A stretch of 16,900 nt of DNA from Marinospirillum sp. (GTDB lineage: Bacteria; Pseudomonadota; Gammaproteobacteria; Pseudomonadales; Halomonadaceae), in contig SKOQ01000062.1 of NCBI GenBank assembly GCA_007119985.1, positions 1 through 16,900 of the forward strand, in the 5' to 3' direction. The translations under genes and the position numbers were made by a program. The number at the start of each line of letters is the position of its first letter. Positions within the stretch are counted from its first letter, which is position 1. Below, one piece after another: positions 14,588 to 16,900 of this stretch. Under the pieces are notes generated by a model. It saw only the letters and a list, made by a program, of their open reading frames with translations. It did not search any database and was not told the DNA's origin.

Positions 14588-14617
14588 TCGATAAAACCCA
14601 GCAGGGGCCAAGAGGGG

Positions 14618-16111
14618 CTAGCGCGATGCGCGCAGACGGCTAGGGGCTTCAACCTGCGTGGCCAACAGACGTGGCACCCAGACTTGCACTGGCGCAGAGC
14701 GCTGCCAGGACCAGAGGCGTTCGCGTGCGGCGCGGCCACTGGCTTGAGAGTCGATGATGGGTTCAGGGTAGTCAAGCTTGGGGTAAAACTGCTTTTCTAA
14801 AGGTGTGAGCTGCCAGGGTTGATGCAAAAGAGGCCAAGGCAGAGGGCTTAATTCTGGAACCCATCGTTGAATAAAAGCGGCCTGCGCCTCCTTGTGTCGC
14901 GGTTGCTCCACCGGATTGTAAATCCGCAGGGTATTAAAACCAGTCAGCCCAACTTGCATCTGGATTTGCGGGTAGTGAATCCCTGGCTCAAAATCAAGAA
15001 ACAGGCGTGCCAGATGCAGCGCCACTGCGCGCCAATCCAGCTCCAGATGATGACAGGCAAAGCTGACCAGCAGGGCGCGGAGGCGAAAGCTCACAAAGCC
15101 AGTCTGGATCAACGCGCGCATCCCCGCATCCACTAATGGAAAGCCGGTCTGCCCAGTCGACCAGGCTTGCCAGCGTCGGTCTTGCTCGCTGGGGTCCAAC
15201 TCAGCTTGGCGGGCCTGCCACAGCGCACCCACGGCGGGGTTCAAGGCTTCCTGCTCAATACGCCAATCCGATTCAAACTTCTGCATAAAATGCCCTTGCC
15301 ACGCCAGACGAGTATAGAAGCGGCTTTGCGGGCGCGAGGGGGCTTGTGCCGTCAGCTGTTGTATGACTTGACGCACGCTGAGGTTGCCATAGGCCAGATA
15401 AGCCGACAGACGCGAGGTCGAGCGCCTTTCTTGATTGGATGAACCGATATGCTGGCGATAAAAGGGCAATTCCTCGTTCAGAAAGTGCCTCAGATGTGCC
15501 TGTGCTCTCTGGCTGCCCCCCATCTGCTGGTCTGCCACTGGTGTGAGCCAAGCGCGCGGCAGGCGTTGGCATTTGAGTGACCAGGCCTGATGCTCTGGCC
15601 CAAGTCGCAGTGGTGACCAGCTGGCCCAGTTCACGCTGGCCTGTGGCGCGCCCCAAAAGGCCTTGGCTTGACGTCGCCACTGTTGACGACCTTGGGGGCC
15701 ACGCTGCACCGGATGCTGAGCCAACTCCTGCCAGTCCACTCCCTGTTGGCGACACCAGAGCGCGAGCTGTTGATCACGTGCAAAGCTGGCAGCCAGCCCC
15801 GTTTCCTGATGGCTGAAGAGGGTCACCAGAGTGAAATCCTCGCGCAGCTGCTGCAACAGAGGCTGGATTTCGCTCCAAAAGACCAGAAGCTGTATTGCAT
15901 GTTGTTCGAGCTGCTGGGCAAGATCAGTCAGGCTCTGCACGATAAAACGCGCATGGCGTGCATCCTGATGTGCCTCTTGCAGCTGTGAAGGCTCAAAAGT
16001 ATAAAAGATCAGTGTCGGCAGGCCAGCTTCAGCCGCTGCCGCGAGAGGGGCATGGTCTTCAAGGCGCAAATCTCGCTTGAGCCAGACTAGATTGATCTTG
16101 GTTTTTGCCAT
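14618..16111 (-). CDS. Cryptochrome/photolyase family protein, atypical flavin pocket
   Basis: Blue-light flavoprotein of the photolyase/cryptochrome family, 497 aa from the ATG at 16111 (MAKTKINLVWLKRDLRLEDH); an in-frame ATG at 16174 would add 21 residues and cross the upstream dyad. The N-terminal alpha/beta antenna domain spans about 1-130, and the helical FAD-binding domain about 200-480. Family landmarks include SAYLAYGNLSVRQV, TGFPLVDAGMRAL (322-334) and RIYNPVEQ. Where class I CPD photolyases have TGWMHNR this protein reads TGFVSFR (337-343), placing Phe342 at the Asn next to flavin N5. The usual GGWQW segment is replaced by HYPQIQM. I do not assign it to CPD, (6-4) or DASH types, and repair activity is uncertain. 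It converges on the MscS gene with a 30-base gap. Confidence 0.88.
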   Translation of the reverse strand: MAKTKINLVWLKRDLRLEDHAPLAAAAEAGLPTLIFYTFEPSQLQEAHQDARHARFIVQSLTDLAQQLEQHAIQLLVFWSEIQPLLQQLREDFTLVTLFSHQETGLAASFARDQQLALWCRQQGVDWQELAQHPVQRGPQGRQQWRRQAKAFWGAPQASVNWASWSPLRLGPEHQAWSLKCQRLPRAWLTPVADQQMGGSQRAQAHLRHFLNEELPFYRQHIGSSNQERRSTSRLSAYLAYGNLSVRQVIQQLTAQAPSRPQSRFYTRLAWQGHFMQKFESDWRIEQEALNPAVGALWQARQAELDPSEQDRRWQAWSTGQTGFPLVDAGMRALIQTGFVSFRLRALLVSFACHHLELDWRAVALHLARLFLDFEPGIHYPQIQMQVGLTGFNTLRIYNPVEQPRHKEAQAAFIQRWVPELSPLPWPLLHQPWQLTPLEKQFYPKLDYPEPIIDSQASGRAARERLWSWQRSAPVQVWVPRLLATQVEAPSRLRASR

Positions 16112-16126
16112 CTGATGACCGCCAGC

Positions 16127-16191
16127 AGTGATGGTTAAATCGAGTGTACGCCAACCTTTTCTATTGCCGTACACCAGAAATCACCATCACT
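16127..16191. promoter_or_regulatory. 65-bp two-tier symmetric dyad upstream of the photolyase gene
   Basis: An outer 9-bp inverted repeat, AGTGATGGT (16127-16135) with ACCATCACT (16183-16191), encloses an inner 7-bp inverted repeat, GTGTACG (16144-16150) with CGTACAC (16168-16174). The two spacers between outer and inner arms are both exactly 8 bases and the centre is 17 bases, so the whole is symmetric. It begins 16 bases before the photolyase start codon and lies in the gap to the immunity-like gene. No T run flanks it. It may be an operator for one or two dimeric regulators, or a structured leader. Confidence 0.6.
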
Positions 16192-16220
16192 TCGTTAAAA
16201 CTGGAATGAGGCTCACGAGA

Positions 16221-16556
16221 TTAAGAAGTTGCCTTAATTTCATCAGCAAGTGCCTGATCCCATTCGAAATTGACGCTGAATTTTCCTGTTGGATAAAGCG
16301 TGAACTTTGCACGGTTCCACTGATGATCACCATCTTCTGCCATGATCTGATGAATCTGCTTAAAAGCCTTGTAGTTATGGTATCCAACACTGAAATCTTG
16401 CTCCGTTCTGGATTCAAGCGTTAGGTATCTTCCGTTGTACTTTCCTGCATCTCCGAAAAACTGAAAGTCAATGACGGCTTCGGTCCATTCATCTTCGATC
16501 GCGTTAACCATATTCTGCGCTATAGTCTGATACAAGATATCAATGCTTTTGTTCAT
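16221..16556 (-). CDS. YezG/DUF600-type immunity-like protein
   Basis: The 111-aa product begins MNKSIDILYQTIAQNMVNAI and ends with WNRAKFTLYPTGKFSVNFEW, then DQALADEIKATS. The N-terminal helix followed by strands and the late W...FTLYPTGKFSVNFEWD block resemble the YezG (DUF600) family, many members of which protect against polymorphic toxins. The ATG at 16556 has a strong AAGGAG eight bases upstream. Its start overlaps the stop of a small upstream frame as ATGA, so it is the distal gene of a translationally coupled pair. The sequence is A+T-richer than the photolyase gene next to it. The family call rests on pattern recall, and the cognate toxin is not visible in the window. Confidence 0.6.
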   Translation of the reverse strand: MNKSIDILYQTIAQNMVNAIEDEWTEAVIDFQFFGDAGKYNGRYLTLESRTEQDFSVGYHNYKAFKQIHQIMAEDGDHQWNRAKFTLYPTGKFSVNFEWDQALADEIKATS

Positions 16557-16811
16557 TTTGTTGCTCCTTCCCTGCTCATTTTTTCTTTCATATCCTCATG
16601 GATCAATTCTTGCCGCTTTGCATCGGACCACTTATCCACCATTATTCTCCATTGCCTTGGCTATGAGCCGGATGTGCCCACGCACACTCAGTGTCTGTAC
16701 CAGCAAAAAAACGAAGAATAACAGTTTAATACCGCTTTGCAGCATCAGTTTTATTGATCTAGCGGCAGCGAAAGATGGGATTGCCTTGCGACTAAGGTCT
16801 AAGTTTTTCAA
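16553..16811 (-). pseudogene. Small coupled gene upstream of the immunity-like gene, apparently frameshifted
   Basis: Two adjacent minus-strand frames look like halves of one gene. The first runs from a possible TTG (16811) or an ATG (16745) to TAA at 16632-16634, with a membrane-helix-like stretch (GIKLLFFVFLLVQTL) and ending RLIAKAMENNGG. The second opens with an ATG at 16642 preceded by GGAG and encodes MVDKWSDAKRQELIHEDMKE and nine more residues to a TGA (16553-16555) overlapping the immunity-like start. Dropping one G from the TGGTGGA sequence at the junction would fuse them as ...AMENNGDKWSDAK.... It may be a broken gene, two overlapping small genes, or a sequencing error. I do not recognise the product. 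Bases 16812-16900 hold nothing I can identify. Confidence 0.35.
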
Positions 16812-16900
16812 GGGCGCAAGAGTTGCTTTTGTAGAAGAGATATTGCTAGTCTGCCGAATATATCAGGTTACTTGAGTGGGATAGAAACGATCTTTCTGTC

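Noticed and set aside
14577..14621. CTAGCCC/GGGCTAG inverted repeat between the convergent MscS and photolyase genes as a bidirectional terminator
   Set aside because: The loop is 31 bases, both arms reach into coding sequence and no T run follows on either strand.
16127..16191. The dyad as an integron attC site
   Set aside because: The core GTTRRRY/RYYYAAC boxes are not at the arm ends and no integrase or cassette array is visible.
16543..16875. Plus-strand 110-codon frame at the right end
   Set aside because: It overlaps the immunity-like gene's start and the coupled small frame on the minus strand, has no ribosome-binding site or recognisable motif, and looks like a shadow frame.

Overview
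The window looks like chromosome from a GC-moderate gammaproteobacterium, in the broad Oceanospirillales/Pseudomonadales range. I infer this from the gene order and protein families, not from any database match. The left half is conserved housekeeping DNA: rne (RNase E, minus strand, C-terminus cut by the left edge) diverges from rluC, which is followed by a SppA-type peptidase, a convergent Maf/YceF-type gene, and the yceD-rpmF-plsX cluster. Two departures from the usual arrangement stand out. plsX is not followed by fabD and the fatty-acid genes, and a 25-codon hydrophobic micro-ORF built on a 15-bp tandem repeat sits between rluC and sppA.

The middle (about 7.8-10.1 kb) holds an unrecognised 181-aa protein and a two-domain class II PPK2 (polyphosphate:AMP phosphotransferase), which ends at a probable terminator. 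From 10.1 to 14.6 kb runs a tight plus-strand operon: MlaE-type permease, ABC-ATPase-like subunit, MCE-domain membrane protein, TPR-like lipoprotein and MscS-type channel. Its genes overlap or nearly touch, which points to an envelope lipid-trafficking system. The ATPase-like subunit has lost almost every residue needed for ATP binding and hydrolysis, and is the most striking protein in the window.

The right end (14.6-16.9 kb) is on the minus strand. It holds a photolyase/cryptochrome family gene with unusual flavin-pocket residues, preceded by a 65-bp two-tier symmetric dyad. Beyond that lies A+T-richer DNA with a YezG/DUF600-type immunity-like gene, 4-bp overlapped by a small upstream reading frame that looks frameshifted. 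This end resembles the edge of an accessory (polymorphic-toxin-like) region that continues past the window.

Regulatory signals I can support are a sigma70-type promoter for rne with a leader of about 420 nt holding two strong hairpins, a near-consensus promoter for yceD-rpmF-plsX, and one good plus one weaker terminator candidate. I see no tRNA, rRNA, CRISPR array or complete insertion sequence.
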